A stretch of DNA of 64,000 nt from Burkholderiaceae bacterium (GTDB lineage Bacteria; Pseudomonadota; Gammaproteobacteria; Burkholderiales; Burkholderiaceae_D). Where the stretch lies: the NCBI GenBank assembly GCA_030157545.1, contig JAOAUN010000018.1, forward strand, positions 1-64,000, given 5' to 3'. A program made the position numbers and the translations under genes. Below the pieces are notes generated by a model, which worked only from the letters and a program-made list of their open reading frames with translations, did no database searches and was not told the origin of the DNA. Positions within the stretch are counted from its first letter, which is position 1, and every line of letters begins with the position of its first letter. Of this stretch, positions 18,526 through 27,125 are shown piece by piece.

Positions 18526-19573
18526 CTTCGACGCCGGCGACACCTTCCTGCAACTCGCCAACGACTGTTGCTTGCCCGAAGCCCTGTGCATGAAAGCAGG
18601 CCAGCACTTGTTCGACCGAATCCGCATCACAGGCAACCAGCAAGCCGCCCGAGGTTTGCGGATCGCATAGCAAGGCTTGCTGCACTGGCGTGATAGCGGG
18701 GGCGAGGTGTATGTCTTGCTGAAAGCCGGCCCAGTTGCGGCCTGATGCGCCGGTGATGAAACCTTGTGCGGCCAACTCTTGCACCTGCGGCAGGAAAGGC
18801 ACGGCGTCCATCCGGATGTGCACACGCAGCCCGGCACCACGTGCCATTTCGCGCGCATGACCGAGCAGGCCGAAACCGGTTACGTCAGTCAATGCATGCA
18901 CGCCCTCAATCGCAGCCAGGTCTTTGCCCGGCGTGTTGAGCTTGGTGGTGCTGTTGATCATTGCGCTGTAGCCGTCTGCATCTAGCGAATTTTTTTTCAA
19001 TGCCGCGGACAGAATGCCTACGCCCAGCGGTTTACCGAGAATCAGTTTGTCGCCGGCACGCGCATCGGCATTGCGCTTGATGCGCGACGGATGCACCAGC
19101 CCTAGTACTACCAGACCATAGATCGGTTCGATTGAATCAATCGTATGACCGCCTGCAATCGGGATGCCAGCTTCGGCACAAATCGATTCGCCGCCGGCGA
19201 GTATTTTGCCTATGGTCTCTACCGGCAGTTTGTCTATGGGCATTCCCACCAAAGCGAGTGCCATGATAGGCGTACCGCCCATCGCATAGACATCGGAAAT
19301 GGCGTTGGTCGCGGCGATGCGCCCGAAGTCGCGCGGGTCGTCGACGATGGGCATGAAAAAATCGGTGGTCGCAATCAGCGCCTGTTCGTCATTGAGTTTA
19401 TAGACTGCGGCATCGTCCGCCGTCTCGATGCCGACCAGCAGTTGCGGCGGTACCGGAAAGCCGGATGACTGCTTGAGTATCTCGGCCAGTACGCCCGGCG
19501 CAATTTTGCAACCACAGCCGCCGCCGTGTGAAAACGAAGTGAGTTTCAGACTATGGTCTGGTGCAGCTTGCAT
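18518..19573 (-). CDS. selD: Selenide, water dikinase (selenophosphate synthase)
   Basis: 351 residues; makes selenophosphate from selenide and ATP, the selenium donor for selenocysteine and 2-selenouridine tRNA. The glycine-rich active site is GGGCGCK, with Cys (not selenocysteine) as the nucleophile and the Lys present. Other hallmarks are ATTDFFMPIVDDPRDFGRIA, the Asn/Asp-rich ATP site, and ALTDVTGFGLLGHA. The other selenium genes (selA, selB, mnmH) are not visible, so which pathway it serves here is open. Confidence 0.95.
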   Translation of the reverse strand: MQAAPDHSLKLTSFSHGGGCGCKIAPGVLAEILKQSSGFPVPPQLLVGIETADDAAVYKLNDEQALIATTDFFMPIVDDPRDFGRIAATNAISDVYAMGGTPIMALALVGMPIDKLPVETIGKILAGGESICAEAGIPIAGGHTIDSIEPIYGLVVLGLVHPSRIKRNADARAGDKLILGKPLGVGILSAALKKNSLDADGYSAMINSTTKLNTPGKDLAAIEGVHALTDVTGFGLLGHAREMARGAGLRVHIRMDAVPFLPQVQELAAQGFITGASGRNWAGFQQDIHLAPAITPVQQALLCDPQTSGGLLVACDADSVEQVLACFHAQGFGQATVVGELQEGVAGVEVI

Positions 19574-19601
19574 GTGAGGCTCCGGTTTTACAAATGAAAA
19601 T

Positions 19602-19624
19602 GGCTTCCGGCAGAGCCGGAAGCC
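19602..19624 (-). terminator. Rho-independent terminator downstream of rhlE
   Basis: Arms GGCTTCCGGC and GCCGGAAGCC around a 3-nt loop; on the minus strand the hairpin is followed by ATTTTCATTTG. It lies 26 bp past the helicase stop and upstream of selD, so it separates the two minus-strand genes. Confidence 0.8.
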
Positions 19625-19649
19625 AATAGGATACTGCTGTCAGGCTAAA

Positions 19650-21080
19650 TTAGCCGCGACGTGCTTCGCCAGTACGGGAGCCTTTATAGCCGCCGCCTTC
19701 TTTATTGTAACCACCGCTACTGCCTTCTTTCTTGTAGCCGCCGCCATCATTGCGCGGAGCGCCCGGCTTGCTGAAGGTGCGCTGACCTGGCTTGGCCGAG
19801 CTGTTATTGCCACGGCCATCGCCTGGACGCCAGCCGTTAGGACGCGAAGGACGGCTAGCCGAAGCGGTACGCTTAGGCTCGAAACCTTCGACGACATCAA
19901 CCGGAATCAATTGCTTGGTGAAGCGCTCGATACGCTTCACATTCATGCCTTCAGCGTGGTTCACCAGCGAGACGGCGATACCGTTACGGCCAGCGCGACC
20001 GGTACGACCGATACGGTGGACATAGTCTTCAGGGAACTTAGGCAGATCGTAGTTGAACACGTGGGTGATCGCAGGTACGTCGATGCCGCGGGCAGCGACG
20101 TCGGTGGCAACCAGCACCTTGACTTGACCGCGGCGCAGGCTGTCGAGGGTACGGTTACGCGCACCCTGATGCATGTCGCCATGCAGGGCAGCAGCAGCGA
20201 AACCGGCGATATTCAGACGGTCGGCAATGGTGTCGGCATCGCGCTTGGTGGCGGTGAAGATCACAGCCTGGTCAATTGCGGTGTCGCGCAGCAGATGGTC
20301 AAGCAGGCGATTCTTGTGCGACAGGTCGTCGACGAAGTGAACCTTCTGCTGGATGTTTTCATGCTTGGAAGCCGAGCCGGCGATCTGGATGATCATCGGG
20401 TCTTTGGTGATGCGGCGCGCCATGTTGCCGACCATGCCGTCAAGCGTAGCCGAGAACAGCATGGTTTGACGGGTAGCCGGCGTGTTGCCGATGATGCGCT
20501 CGATGTCGTCGATGAAGCCCATGTCGAGCATGCGGTCAGCTTCGTCCAGCACCAGAATTTCGAGTTGCGAGAAATCGATCTTGCCCGATTCCATATGGTC
20601 GATCAGACGACCAGGGGTAGCGACCAGAATTTCCGGATTGCGCGCCAGCAGTTGCATCTGTTTTGGGTAAGGCATGCCACCCAAAATCGACACCGCCTTC
20701 ACACGGCGCATGCTGCTGCCGTACTTGTCGGTTGCGGTGGTCACTTGCAGTGCCAGTTCGCGGGTTGGGGTCAAGACCAGCATTTTTGGCTGAGCGGCGC
20801 GGAAACGCACACGGTCATTGCCTTTGGCGCGGGAAGCTTGCGCTTCCTGGTTCGGGGTCTTGCCAGCTGCTGGCTCATTGGCCAGATCAGCAAATTTGTG
20901 CAGGGCAGGCAGCATGAAAGCTGCGGTCTTACCAGAGCCGGTCTGCGAAGACACGAGCAGGTCACGGCCAGCGATAGCGGCAGGAATAGCTTGTTCTTGA
21001 ACAGGGGTCGGAACGGTGTAGCCAGAATCGGTCAGTGCTTTAAGGACGAACGGATGCAAGCCAAGGGATTCAAAAGTCAT
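19650..21080 (-). CDS. rhlE: DEAD-box ATP-dependent RNA helicase, RhlE type
   Basis: 476 residues. Motifs in order: the Q motif (FESLGLHPFVLKALTDSGYT...PVQEQAIP), I SQTGSGKT, Ia PTRELALQ, II VLDEADRML, III SATL, and the helicase C-terminal motifs VLVATDVAARGIDVP and YVHRIGRTGRAG. A basic, Gly/Lys/Ser-rich tail (about 390-476) with repeated GGGYK-type units is a likely RNA-binding tail. RhlE-type helicases act in RNA remodelling, ribosome assembly and cold adaptation. The start at 21080 (MTFESLG) is chosen because the frame upstream lacks homology-like sequence. Confidence 0.93.
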   Translation of the reverse strand: MTFESLGLHPFVLKALTDSGYTVPTPVQEQAIPAAIAGRDLLVSSQTGSGKTAAFMLPALHKFADLANEPAAGKTPNQEAQASRAKGNDRVRFRAAQPKMLVLTPTRELALQVTTATDKYGSSMRRVKAVSILGGMPYPKQMQLLARNPEILVATPGRLIDHMESGKIDFSQLEILVLDEADRMLDMGFIDDIERIIGNTPATRQTMLFSATLDGMVGNMARRITKDPMIIQIAGSASKHENIQQKVHFVDDLSHKNRLLDHLLRDTAIDQAVIFTATKRDADTIADRLNIAGFAAAALHGDMHQGARNRTLDSLRRGQVKVLVATDVAARGIDVPAITHVFNYDLPKFPEDYVHRIGRTGRAGRNGIAVSLVNHAEGMNVKRIERFTKQLIPVDVVEGFEPKRTASASRPSRPNGWRPGDGRGNNSSAKPGQRTFSKPGAPRNDGGGYKKEGSSGGYNKEGGGYKGSRTGEARRG

Positions 21081-21456
21081 TGTTTTCTTTCGTGATAACA
21101 AGCCGCGCAGGGCATAGAAATGCCACGCGACAGCGTAAAAATGCAACGCCAACCAACGAAACAGACGAAAACTTAACTGGAAGATTTCGGCACAAAAGCT
21201 TTGCGCCGGATAGGTGCTCTGTAGAGCGGCACCGGGAGGCGGGAAGGCTTCAGGTTGATGCTTAGGGTCTGCGATGCGACTAGTGCACAGTGTTTGGTGC
21301 AGTGCGGGACGAATTGTACAGTAAAACTTTGGAGCAGGGCTTATAAATTATCTGAATGAACGGGAATCGCAGAACCAAAGGCAATTTTGCCAAGGCTTTT
21401 CATGTTCTTAAATTTCAGGTAATGTGAACACATGTGTACACAATTTGGAGCTTGTC
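21081..21456. other. 375-bp divergent gap between rhlE and the toxin-antitoxin pair
   Basis: Holds the rhlE leader (left) and the promoter of the antitoxin gene (right). A run resembling a -10 element (TATAAAT near 21342) and the double palindrome at 21423-21442 are the only structures I can point to. No gene on either strand. Confidence 0.5.
21423..21442. promoter_or_regulatory. Candidate operator of the toxin-antitoxin module
   Basis: Two overlapping perfect 10-bp palindromes, ACACATGTGT (21428-21437) and TGTGTACACA (21433-21442), sit within TGTGAACACATGTGTACACA just upstream of the antitoxin ribosome site (TTGGAG at 21445-21450). Phd/YefM-type antitoxins usually bind such short palindromes to repress their own operon; binding here is inference. 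Confidence 0.5.
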
Positions 21457-21714
21457 ATGGTGGCGTTAAAAATAGGGATTCGGGAATTCCGCAGCCAGCT
21501 GCCGCATTATTTGCTGGAAGCTGGCCAGCCATTGGCGATCACACGTCATGGCGAAACCATTGGTTATTACATTCCAAGCCGGGACAAGGAGCCGGCAGCT
21601 GATATCGCATCATTGAAAGCGGCAGCGGCCAAGCTCGATGCAATGCTGAAAGCTGCACAAATCGATACCGAAGAAGTAGTGGCCGAATTTAAAGCTAAAC
21701 GACGCAAAAAATGA
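21457..21714 (+). CDS. Phd/YefM-type antitoxin
   Basis: 85 residues starting MVALKIGIREFRSQLPHYL. The N-terminal Phd fold is recognisable by I-R-E-F-R-x-x-L and the strand LAITRHGETIGYYIPS (about 25-45); the C-terminal part is a charged helix (about 52-85) that would wrap the toxin. TTGGAG lies 6 nt before the ATG, which decides this start over an upstream ATG at 21424. The stop overlaps the toxin start in an ATGA. It neutralises the PIN protein and likely autorepresses the operon. Confidence 0.85.
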   Translation: MVALKIGIREFRSQLPHYLLEAGQPLAITRHGETIGYYIPSRDKEPAADIASLKAAAAKLDAMLKAAQIDTEEVVAEFKAKRRKK

Positions 21715-22064
21715 CGACGGCTCAGTGGCGCAGCTTGGTACTGGACGCGAATATTTTGATACGTGCAGTCTTGGGCAGTAAGGTACGCGATTTGATTTGT
21801 GAAAATGCAGAGCGCGTTAAGTTCTTTACACCATCCGTCTGCGTTGACGATGCTCGCAAGTATTTGCCAGAAATATTGAAAGCAAGAGGTATAGATGCCA
21901 ATCCAGCTTTAGCAGTCCTGGATTTGGTGATGGGGTACGTCCAGATTCTGGAAAACGAATGGTTGCTGGACTACGAAGCGGCATCGAAAGCCAGAATGGA
22001 AAAACGAGATCTGGACGATTGGCCGGTATTGGCCGCGGCACTTGTCATGGAGTGTCCTATTTGA
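21711..22064 (+). CDS. PIN-domain toxin (VapC-like), truncated by an in-frame TGA
   Basis: 117 residues. PIN-fold ribonuclease toxin: first acidic residue in LVLDANILIRAVLG, a central acid in FTPSVCVDDARKYLPE, third in KRDLDDWPVLAAAL. The frame stops at TGA 22062-22064 after MECPI. Reading straight through in the same frame gives KEDADFFGVGVATWTTRHV and then a TAA at 22140. That is the expected C-terminal PIN end (E-D-x-D-F-F-G), with TGA where a Trp codon is normal. The product therefore lacks the last strand and the fourth acidic site and is probably inactive unless read through. Confidence 0.8.
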   Translation: MTTAQWRSLVLDANILIRAVLGSKVRDLICENAERVKFFTPSVCVDDARKYLPEILKARGIDANPALAVLDLVMGYVQILENEWLLDYEAASKARMEKRDLDDWPVLAAALVMECPI

Positions 22065-22142
22065 AAAGAAGATGCCGATTTTTTTGGAGTCGGGGTAGCG
22101 ACATGGACCACGCGGCACGTAACCACTTTTTTTGTCGGCTAA
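22065..22142 (+). pseudogene. Untranslated remainder of the PIN toxin reading frame
   Basis: Continues the toxin frame without a shift after the TGA: 25 codons including EDADFFGVGVATWTTRHV, closing with TAA at 22140-22142. Its protein-like character, and the fit to the usual PIN C-terminus, indicate a recent single-base nonsense change (TGG to TGA). Confidence 0.7.
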
Positions 22143-22153
22143 CCCCGCATAAT

Positions 22154-22939
22154 TTATTCTGCGCCCATCCCCGCCACCACCTGCGAGAAACCACCATCAA
22201 CATAGGTGATTTCACCGGTGATACCGGCAGCCAGACTCGACAACAGGAAAGCGGCAGCGTTACCGACATCATCCTGCGTGACATTGCGGCGCAGCGGCGA
22301 ATTGTCTTTCACGAAAGACAGAATCTTGCCGAAGTCTTTGATGCCGGACGCTGCCAAGGTTTTGATCGGACCGGCTGAAATGCCGTTGACGCGTACGCCG
22401 CGTTTGCCCATCGACTCCGCCAGATAGCGCACGCTGGCTTCGAGCGATGCCTTGGCCAGACCCATGGTGTTGTAGTTGGGCAGGGCGCGCAAGGCCCCCA
22501 GATAGGACAAGGTGAGCAAAGCAGCATCGGCAGACAGCATAGGCAGCGCAGCCTTGGCCAGCGCCGGGAAGCTGTAAGCGGAAATGTCATGCGCGATACG
22601 GAAGCCTTCGCGTGACAGGCCATCAAGGAAGTCGCCGGCAATGGCTTCGCGTGGCGCAAAACCGATGGCGTGCACCAGGCCGTCCAGCTGGCTCCATGAC
22701 TTGCCCAGATCGGCGAACAAGGCGGCGATCTGTTCGTCACTGCCAACGTCGCAATCAAAAACAAGGGTACTGTCGAATTCTTTGGCGAACTCAACGGTGC
22801 GTTCGTGGAAACGTTCGCCCACATAGGTAAAGGCCAGCTCAGCGCCTTCGCGTTTACAAGCCTTGGCAATGCCGTACGCTATCGAGCGGTTCGACAACAG
22901 GCCGGTGATCAGGATTTTTTTGCCTTCTAAGAATGCCAT
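22154..22939 (-). CDS. fabI: Enoyl-ACP reductase (NADH), FabI
   Basis: 261 residues; last reduction step of each fatty acid elongation cycle. Features of the atypical short-chain dehydrogenase family: [19 protein letters not shown] (cofactor loop), the catalytic Tyr and Lys in [13 protein letters not shown], and [17 protein letters not shown]. Length matches E. coli FabI (262). GGAG lies 7 nt before the ATG. Divergent from yejA with a 180-bp gap that must hold both promoters; convergent with the broken toxin. Confidence 0.96.
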   Translation of the reverse strand: MAFLEGKKILITGLLSNRSIAYGIAKACKREGAELAFTYVGERFHERTVEFAKEFDSTLVFDCDVGSDEQIAALFADLGKSWSQLDGLVHAIGFAPREAIAGDFLDGLSREGFRIAHDISAYSFPALAKAALPMLSADAALLTLSYLGALRALPNYNTMGLAKASLEASVRYLAESMGKRGVRVNGISAGPIKTLAASGIKDFGKILSFVKDNSPLRRNVTQDDVGNAAAFLLSSLAAGITGEITYVDGGFSQVVAGMGAE

Positions 22940-23119
22940 TCAAAACTCCAGGTGCGATGGCCGGGTGCGCCGGCAGATTGCGCATTTTAGGGGCTGATTG
23001 CCTTTGCGGCAAATTGATACCGTTTTTGCATGCGATCTGCAGGCAATTTGTGGTCGTTTCGCCAGAGCCGAAGAAAACCGCTATCCTAATCGGCATTCTG
23101 TATCCGGGATTGCAGGCCA

Positions 23120-24919
23120 ATGATCAAATTCCTTCGTGGCGCCCTGTGCGCTGCCAGTCTCTTGCTCGCGCATGGCGCATGGGCTGCCCATGCTTTCTCG
23201 CTCTACGATACGCCGAAGTATCCGGCAGGATTCACGCATTTCGACTACCTGAATCCGGACGCACCCAAGGGCGGCGAACTGTATCTGGCCAATCCCGACA
23301 CGCGCACCAGTTTCGATAAGTTCAATCCGTTTTCCATGAAGGGTGTGGCCGCCGCCGGCGTGGCCAACCTGATGTTCGAGACACTGGCCATTAACTCTGC
23401 CGATGAAATCGCGACCATGTACGGCTTGCTGGCAGAAGACATGCAGCTGGCACCAGACAGGCTGTCCATGACCTTCCGGCTGAATCCGCTGGCGCGCTTC
23501 AACAACGGCGACAGTGTGCTGGCCGACGACGTCAAGTATTCGTTCGATACGCTGGTAGCCAAAGGCGCGCCGCAATTCAAAATGATTTTTGCCGACGTCA
23601 AACAATGCGTGGTGCTTGATGCGACGACGGTGCGGTTTGACTTCAAGGCCTCCAACCGCGAACTGCCCTTGATTGTCGGCGGTATGCCGGTGTTCTCCCG
23701 TAAATGGGCTGCCGGTACGCCGTTCGATAAAATACAACTGACAACGCCGGTTGCCAGCGGTCCGTATCTGATCGAGCGTTACGATTTGGGGCGCTCGATT
23801 GCTTTCAAACGCAATCCGAACTACTGGGGCAGTGCGCTGCCCACCCGCAAGGGCAGCTACAACTTTGATCGCATCTTCTATCGTTTCTACAAAGATGACG
23901 TCGCGCGTCTCGAAGCCTTCATGGCCGGTGAGTTCGATGTGGTCGTCGAGTACCGGGCCAAGAACTGGGCGCGCGCCTACAAGGGCAAGCAATTCGACAA
24001 CGGCTCCATCATCAAGACCAACCTCAAGCATTCAAACGGCGCAGGCATGCAGGGCTTCGTCATGAATCTGCGAAGAGCGCCATTTCAGGATATCCGCGTG
24101 CGCCGTGCGCTGGCTCTTGCGCTCGATTTTGAATGGATGAACCGCCAACTGTTTTACGGTCAATACGTGCGCATCGATTCCTTCTTCAGCAATTCCGAAC
24201 TCGGCGCACACGGCTTGCCGTCGCCGGCGGAACTGGCGCTGCTGGAGCCGTTGCGCGCACAGCTTGATCCGGCCGTATTCGGACCGACCCCGCTGCCTCC
24301 GCGCACCGATCCGCCATCGTCGTTGCGTGCGAACCTGCTGCAGGCACGCGAACTGCTCAAGCAGGCCGGCTGGGAATATCGCGACGGCGCGCTGCGTAAT
24401 GCAAGCGGCGAGATTTTCACTTTTGAAATCCTTGATGACCAGTCGGCGCTCTCGCGCATCATCGGCGTCTATGTACGCAATCTGGAAAAGCTCGGCATTC
24501 AGGTACGCCAGCGCACGGCAGACAACGCACTCGTGCAAAAGCGCATGGAAGAATTTGATTTCGACATGACCAGCGTGCGCTTCCCCGATGTGGTCAGCCC
24601 TGGTAATGATATGTTCGATATGCTCGGCTCGAAAGCAGCGGATGAAAAAGGATCGAACAATGCATGGGGCTTGAAAGATCCGGCTGTCGACAAATTAGTC
24701 AGCGCGCTAGTCGCCGCCGACACCCGTGCACAGTTGGTAGCTGCATCGCGTGCGCTGGACAGGGTGCTGCTGCACAAATACATCGTCGTGCCGCACTGGT
24801 ATCTGGCTACGCATCGCGTTGCGTACCGCAACCGCTTCGGCATTCCGCAGACAGCGCCAAAGTACTATCAGGCGGATCCGTATGTGATATCGAGTTGGTG
24901 GCAGGTGAAGCCGCGCTAG
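23120..24919 (+). CDS. yejA: Periplasmic peptide-binding protein (YejA-like, SBP family 5)
   Basis: 599 residues with a cleavable signal peptide (MIKFLRGALCAASLLLAHGAWAAHA). Family 5 substrate-binding protein: FDYLNPDAPKGGELYL near the start, LAEDMQLAPDRLSMTFRLNP, VRRALALALDFEWMNRQLFYGQY. It captures peptides in the periplasm for the YejBEF permease; in E. coli this system also takes up microcin C. First gene of yejABEF, separated from yejB by 110 bp holding a palindromic repeat. Confidence 0.93.
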   Translation: MIKFLRGALCAASLLLAHGAWAAHAFSLYDTPKYPAGFTHFDYLNPDAPKGGELYLANPDTRTSFDKFNPFSMKGVAAAGVANLMFETLAINSADEIATMYGLLAEDMQLAPDRLSMTFRLNPLARFNNGDSVLADDVKYSFDTLVAKGAPQFKMIFADVKQCVVLDATTVRFDFKASNRELPLIVGGMPVFSRKWAAGTPFDKIQLTTPVASGPYLIERYDLGRSIAFKRNPNYWGSALPTRKGSYNFDRIFYRFYKDDVARLEAFMAGEFDVVVEYRAKNWARAYKGKQFDNGSIIKTNLKHSNGAGMQGFVMNLRRAPFQDIRVRRALALALDFEWMNRQLFYGQYVRIDSFFSNSELGAHGLPSPAELALLEPLRAQLDPAVFGPTPLPPRTDPPSSLRANLLQARELLKQAGWEYRDGALRNASGEIFTFEILDDQSALSRIIGVYVRNLEKLGIQVRQRTADNALVQKRMEEFDFDMTSVRFPDVVSPGNDMFDMLGSKAADEKGSNNAWGLKDPAVDKLVSALVAADTRAQLVAASRALDRVLLHKYIVVPHWYLATHRVAYRNRFGIPQTAPKYYQADPYVISSWWQVKPR

Positions 24920-24930
24920 TTAGGTATTTA

Positions 24931-25013
24931 ACGACCCTGGATCCTGACTTTCGTCAGGATGACCTTCGATAGTCGTCGTCCCGGCGAACGCCGGAATCCA
25001 GTGACTTTTTTTA
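24931..25013. repeat. Paired palindromic repeat between yejA and yejB
   Basis: A copy of the window's repeat family in variant form: CCTGGATCCTGAC with arm GTCAGGATGAC on the left, GTCGTCCCGGCGAACGCCGG and AATCCAGTGACTTTTTTT on the right. Both halves can fold as hairpins. It lies inside an operon where the binding protein is usually made in excess over the permease; a role in stabilising the upstream transcript is inference. Confidence 0.7.
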
Positions 25014-25029
25014 ACAAGCAAAGAAAAGT

Positions 25030-26091
25030 ATGAATCTCTGGTCCTACATAGCCAAACGCATATTGCTGATGATTCCCACCTTGCTGGGCGTCATTGCGAT
25101 CACCTTCGCGGTGATCCAGTTCGTACCCGGCGGGCCGGTAGAGCAGGCATTGACCGAACTGAAAAAAGGCCAGACGGGTGCCGGTGAAGCATCTGGTGGC
25201 GGCGCTTCCGAATATCGTGGCCGACAAGGCATTGATGCCGAGCGTGTTGCCGAGATCAAGGCGCTGTATGGTTTCGACAAGCCGCCTGCCGAGCGTTTCT
25301 GGCTGATGCTCAAGGGCTTTGCGCAATTTGATCTGGGCCAGAGCTTCTATCACCACATGGATGTATGGGAGCTGGTGAAATCCAAGCTGCCGGTCTCGAT
25401 CACGATCGGACTGTGGACTTTCTTTCTCACTTATTTTATTTCAGTGCCGCTGGGCATAGCCAAGGCCGTGCGCGAAGGCAGTCGCTTTGACAGCGTCACC
25501 AGCATGCTGGTGCTGATCGGGTATTCGATACCGGGTTTCGTGCTCGGCGTGTTCTTGCTGGTGATGTTTGCCGGCAGCAGTTTCGTGCAGTGGTTTCCAT
25601 TGCGCGGACTGACTTCAGACGACTGGGAAACTTTGTCGTGGACGGGCAAGACCACCGACTACCTGTGGCACATCACGCTGCCGGTACTGGCCTCGGTGGC
25701 CGGCTCGTTCGCCGTCATGACGATGCTGACCAAAAATACCTTTCTTGAAGAAATACGCAAACAGTATGTGCTGACTGCGCGCGCCAAGGGCCTGTCGGAA
25801 AAGACGGTGCTGTACAAACATGTGTTTCGCAATGCGCTGATTCCGTTAGTAACAGGATTTCCGGCCGCTTTCATCGGCGCGTTCTTTGCCGGCAGCCTGC
25901 TGATCGAGACCCTTTTTTCGCTCGACGGCCTTGGCCTGTTGTCGTATGAATCCGTGGTGCGGCGCGATTATCCGGTGGTGCTCGGCACGCTCTATTTGTT
26001 TACGCTCATTGGCCTGGTAGTCAAGCTGCTCGGCGACCTCTGTTATGTGTGGGCCGATCCGCGTGTGCAATTTGAAAGTCTGGCCCGATGA
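25030..26091 (+). CDS. yejB: Peptide ABC transporter permease YejB
   Basis: 353 residues; inner-membrane permease of the OppB/DppB family with an N-terminal helix (IAKRILLMIPTLLGVIAITFAVIQFVPGGP), a periplasmic stretch (about 45-135) and five more helices. The EAA-type loop contacting the ATPase reads RAKGLSEKTVLYKHVFRNALIP. Overlaps yejE by 4 bp (ATGA). Confidence 0.93.
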   Translation: MNLWSYIAKRILLMIPTLLGVIAITFAVIQFVPGGPVEQALTELKKGQTGAGEASGGGASEYRGRQGIDAERVAEIKALYGFDKPPAERFWLMLKGFAQFDLGQSFYHHMDVWELVKSKLPVSITIGLWTFFLTYFISVPLGIAKAVREGSRFDSVTSMLVLIGYSIPGFVLGVFLLVMFAGSSFVQWFPLRGLTSDDWETLSWTGKTTDYLWHITLPVLASVAGSFAVMTMLTKNTFLEEIRKQYVLTARAKGLSEKTVLYKHVFRNALIPLVTGFPAAFIGAFFAGSLLIETLFSLDGLGLLSYESVVRRDYPVVLGTLYLFTLIGLVVKLLGDLCYVWADPRVQFESLAR

Positions 26092-27125
26092 ATACCATTC
26101 CGCTATCAGTGTCGCCGGGCCGTCGCATCTGGCTGCGCTTCAAACAAAACCGGCGTGGCTATTGGAGCCTGCTTATTTTTTCTGTGCTCTTTATCATCAG
26201 TCTCGGCGCCGAGCTGGTGTCGAACGACCGGCCGCTGCTGGCGCGTTACAACGGCCATATCATGGTGCCGATTGTCACTGACTATTCCGAGCAGGCTTTC
26301 GGCGGCGACTTTGCTTCGCCGGCTGATTATCTGGACCCGTTCATTCAGGACCAGTTCAAGAAAAACGGCAACTGGGCGATTTACCCGCTGAATCACTATC
26401 GCTATGACACGCTGAATTATTTCGCCAAGTCGCCCAATCCTGCACCGCCTACCAGTGATAACTGGCTCGGTACCGATGACCGCGGTCGCGATGTGTTTGC
26501 GCGTCTGCTGTACGGCTTTCGCGTGTCGATTCTGTTCGGTCTGGCATTGACCATCACCGGCGTACTGCTCGGCGTGCTGACAGGCGCCGTGCAGGGCTAT
26601 TTTGCCGGCAAGACCGATCTGCTGTTCCAGCGCTTCATGGAGATTTGGGGCTCGATGCCGGAGCTGTACCTGCTGATCATTTTCGCGTCCATTTTCGAAC
26701 CCAGCATAGGCTTGCTGCTGCTTTTGTTGTCGCTGTTTGGCTGGATGGGACTGTCTGACTATGTGCGCGCCGATTTCCTGCGCAACCGTAATCTCGAATA
26801 CGTGCAAGCTGCGCGCGCGCTCGGTTTGTCGAACTGGCAAATCATCTGGCGCCATGTGCTGCCAAACAGTTTGACGCCAGTCGTGACCTTTCTGCCTTTC
26901 CGCATGAGCGCGGCCATTCTTGCGCTGACCAGTCTGGATTTTCTTGGCCTTGGTGTGCCGCCATCGACACCAAGTCTGGGAGAGTTGCTTGCGCAGGGAA
27001 AAAATAACCTCGATGCATGGTGGATTGCGGTGTCGACCTTTGCCGTGCTGACCATCACTTTGCTGCTACTGACGAATATTGGTGATGCATTGCGCAATGC
27101 GCTTGATGTACGGAGAAAATCATGA
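26088..27125 (+). CDS. yejE: Peptide ABC transporter permease YejE
   Basis: 345 residues; OppC-family permease, partner of YejB. The N-terminal helix (RRGYWSLLIFSVLFIISLGAEL) is followed by a YejE-typical periplasmic insert (about 50-135), then helices and the EAA loop AARALGLSNWQIIWRHVLPNSL. The motif DDRGRDVFARLLYGFRVSI is characteristic. Starts inside the end of yejB and overlaps yejF by 4 bp. Confidence 0.93.
   Translation: MNTIPLSVSPGRRIWLRFKQNRRGYWSLLIFSVLFIISLGAELVSNDRPLLARYNGHIMVPIVTDYSEQAFGGDFASPADYLDPFIQDQFKKNGNWAIYPLNHYRYDTLNYFAKSPNPAPPTSDNWLGTDDRGRDVFARLLYGFRVSILFGLALTITGVLLGVLTGAVQGYFAGKTDLLFQRFMEIWGSMPELYLLIIFASIFEPSIGLLLLLLSLFGWMGLSDYVRADFLRNRNLEYVQAARALGLSNWQIIWRHVLPNSLTPVVTFLPFRMSAAILALTSLDFLGLGVPPSTPSLGELLAQGKNNLDAWWIAVSTFAVLTITLLLLTNIGDALRNALDVRRKS

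Noticed and set aside
19911..21095. Long open frame (394 codons) on the plus strand opposite rhlE
   Set aside because: It mirrors the helicase gene; the translation has no domain pattern and is explained by the codon bias of the opposite strand.
22062..22064. In-frame TGA in the PIN toxin as a selenocysteine codon, given selD nearby
   Set aside because: The family has Trp at this position and no selenium role is known for PIN toxins; a nonsense change is simpler.
23081..24031. Long open frame on the minus strand opposite yejA
   Set aside because: Antisense shadow of a clear binding-protein gene; no ribosome site or recognisable domain.
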